A stretch of 64,000 nt of DNA, from assembly GCA_963281255.1 (NCBI GenBank), contig OY725504.1, positions 744,001 to 808,000 on the forward strand, read 5' to 3'. Position 1 is the first letter of the stretch. Each line of letters starts with the position of its first letter. Below the pieces are notes generated by a model, which saw nothing but the letters and a program-made list of their open reading frames with translations, searched no databases and was not told where the DNA came from. The position numbers and the translations under genes were made by a program. This stretch comes from Aphrocallistes beatrix. Lineage: Eukaryota; Porifera; Hexactinellida; Sceptrulophora; Aphrocallistidae. Positions 63,611 to 64,000 of the stretch are shown in pieces.

Positions 63611-64000
63611 TTAAATCTTGCTTGCTTGTTTTGCGAACTGCTCCAGGCCTTCTATGAACAGTTTTTTGTTGATTCCTCTCCCCACAAGTACACACGTCAC
63701 TCCTAGCTTTGACACATCGTGAATATTTCTATCTTCGTCATCGAAAAATAACATTTCTTGATATGAAACTCGCGATGCTTTATGAAATTGTTTAAAATGA
63801 TTAACTTTACTTCCATGATAGATCTCTTTATAACTGAAAAACTTGTCAATTTCGAATAATTCAAGAAGTTTCCTGGCCATAGGTGGATCGTCCGACCTTG
63901 ATGCAGCAGCGATAGGAATCTTAGCATCAGATACAATTCCTAAAACCCTCCTCGTATCCGGGAACAACTTCAACCTATCACTGCCACGCAATCCAACCAC
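63611..64000 (-). CDS. MDP1: MDP1 HAD-family magnesium-dependent phosphatase, C-terminal part
   Basis: The last 129 codons of a small HAD phosphatase, running off the right edge. MDP1 is a magnesium-dependent phosphatase of the HAD superfamily, reported to act on protein-bound phosphate and on sugar-amine adducts. Visible motifs are the motif II serine in IPIAAASRSDDP, the motif III lysine in EIYHGSKVNHF and the motif IV acidic pair in EMLFFDDEDRNIHDVSKLGV, followed by GLEQFAKQ. These align block by block with vertebrate MDP1. The nucleophile motif (DxDxT) must lie in an upstream exon beyond base 64000. Confidence 0.93.
   Translation of the reverse strand: MVGLRGSDRLKLFPDTRRVLGIVSDAKIPIAAASRSDDPPMARKLLELFEIDKFFSYKEIYHGSKVNHFKQFHKASRVSYQEMLFFDDEDRNIHDVSKLGVTCVLVGRGINKKLFIEGLEQFAKQASKI

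Overview
The window is nuclear DNA from an animal. It is AT-rich, with genes split into many short exons by GT-AG introns and roughly one gene per 5-6 kb. The gene set is metazoan: a RASA1-type RasGAP, Rac, an axin with RGS and DIX domains, a SANS/USH1G-type ankyrin-SAM scaffold and a CIMAP1/ODF3 ciliary protein. I cannot fix the species. Moderate gene density, very many small DNA-transposon relics and a RING-less coiled-coil/NHL protein suggest an invertebrate, possibly a non-bilaterian such as a sponge, but that is a guess. I found no tRNA, rRNA or CRISPR array and no sign of a prokaryotic or viral segment.

Layout. The 3' part of a RASA1 orthologue (1-4857, +) is followed by a five-exon Rac (5413-11611, +), a ten-exon axin (14622-24260, +) and a single-exon DDX6/Me31B/Dhh1 helicase (27718-29187, +). 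About 2.9 kb of dispersed and tandem repeats follows. ABCF3 (39338-32085, -) contains a complete intronless sugar-porter-like MFS gene (34919-33609, -) in one intron. A 12-bp minisatellite, an intronless coiled-coil/NHL gene (42133-43383, +) between two direct repeats, and a five-exon CIMAP1/ODF3 gene (43954-48560, +) come next. The USH1G/SANS-like gene (62040-49243, -) carries a three-exon plus-strand gene of unknown function (52384-54484) in its intron 3 and perhaps another coding segment (57551-58130, -) in its intron 2. The 3' exon of MDP1 (64000-63611, -) ends the window.

The genes do not form an operon. Themes that recur are small-GTPase signalling (RasGAP, Rac), Wnt scaffold (axin), mRNA repression and translation (DDX6, ABCF3), and cilium or microvillus structure (CIMAP1, SANS). 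Intergenic and intronic DNA is full of short non-autonomous transposons: hAT-type with 8-bp target duplications, Tc1/mariner-type and pogo-like with TA flanks, several unclassified foldback repeats, and palindromic minisatellites. Exon boundaries below were read by eye from splice sites, phase continuity and remembered family alignments. No search was run.
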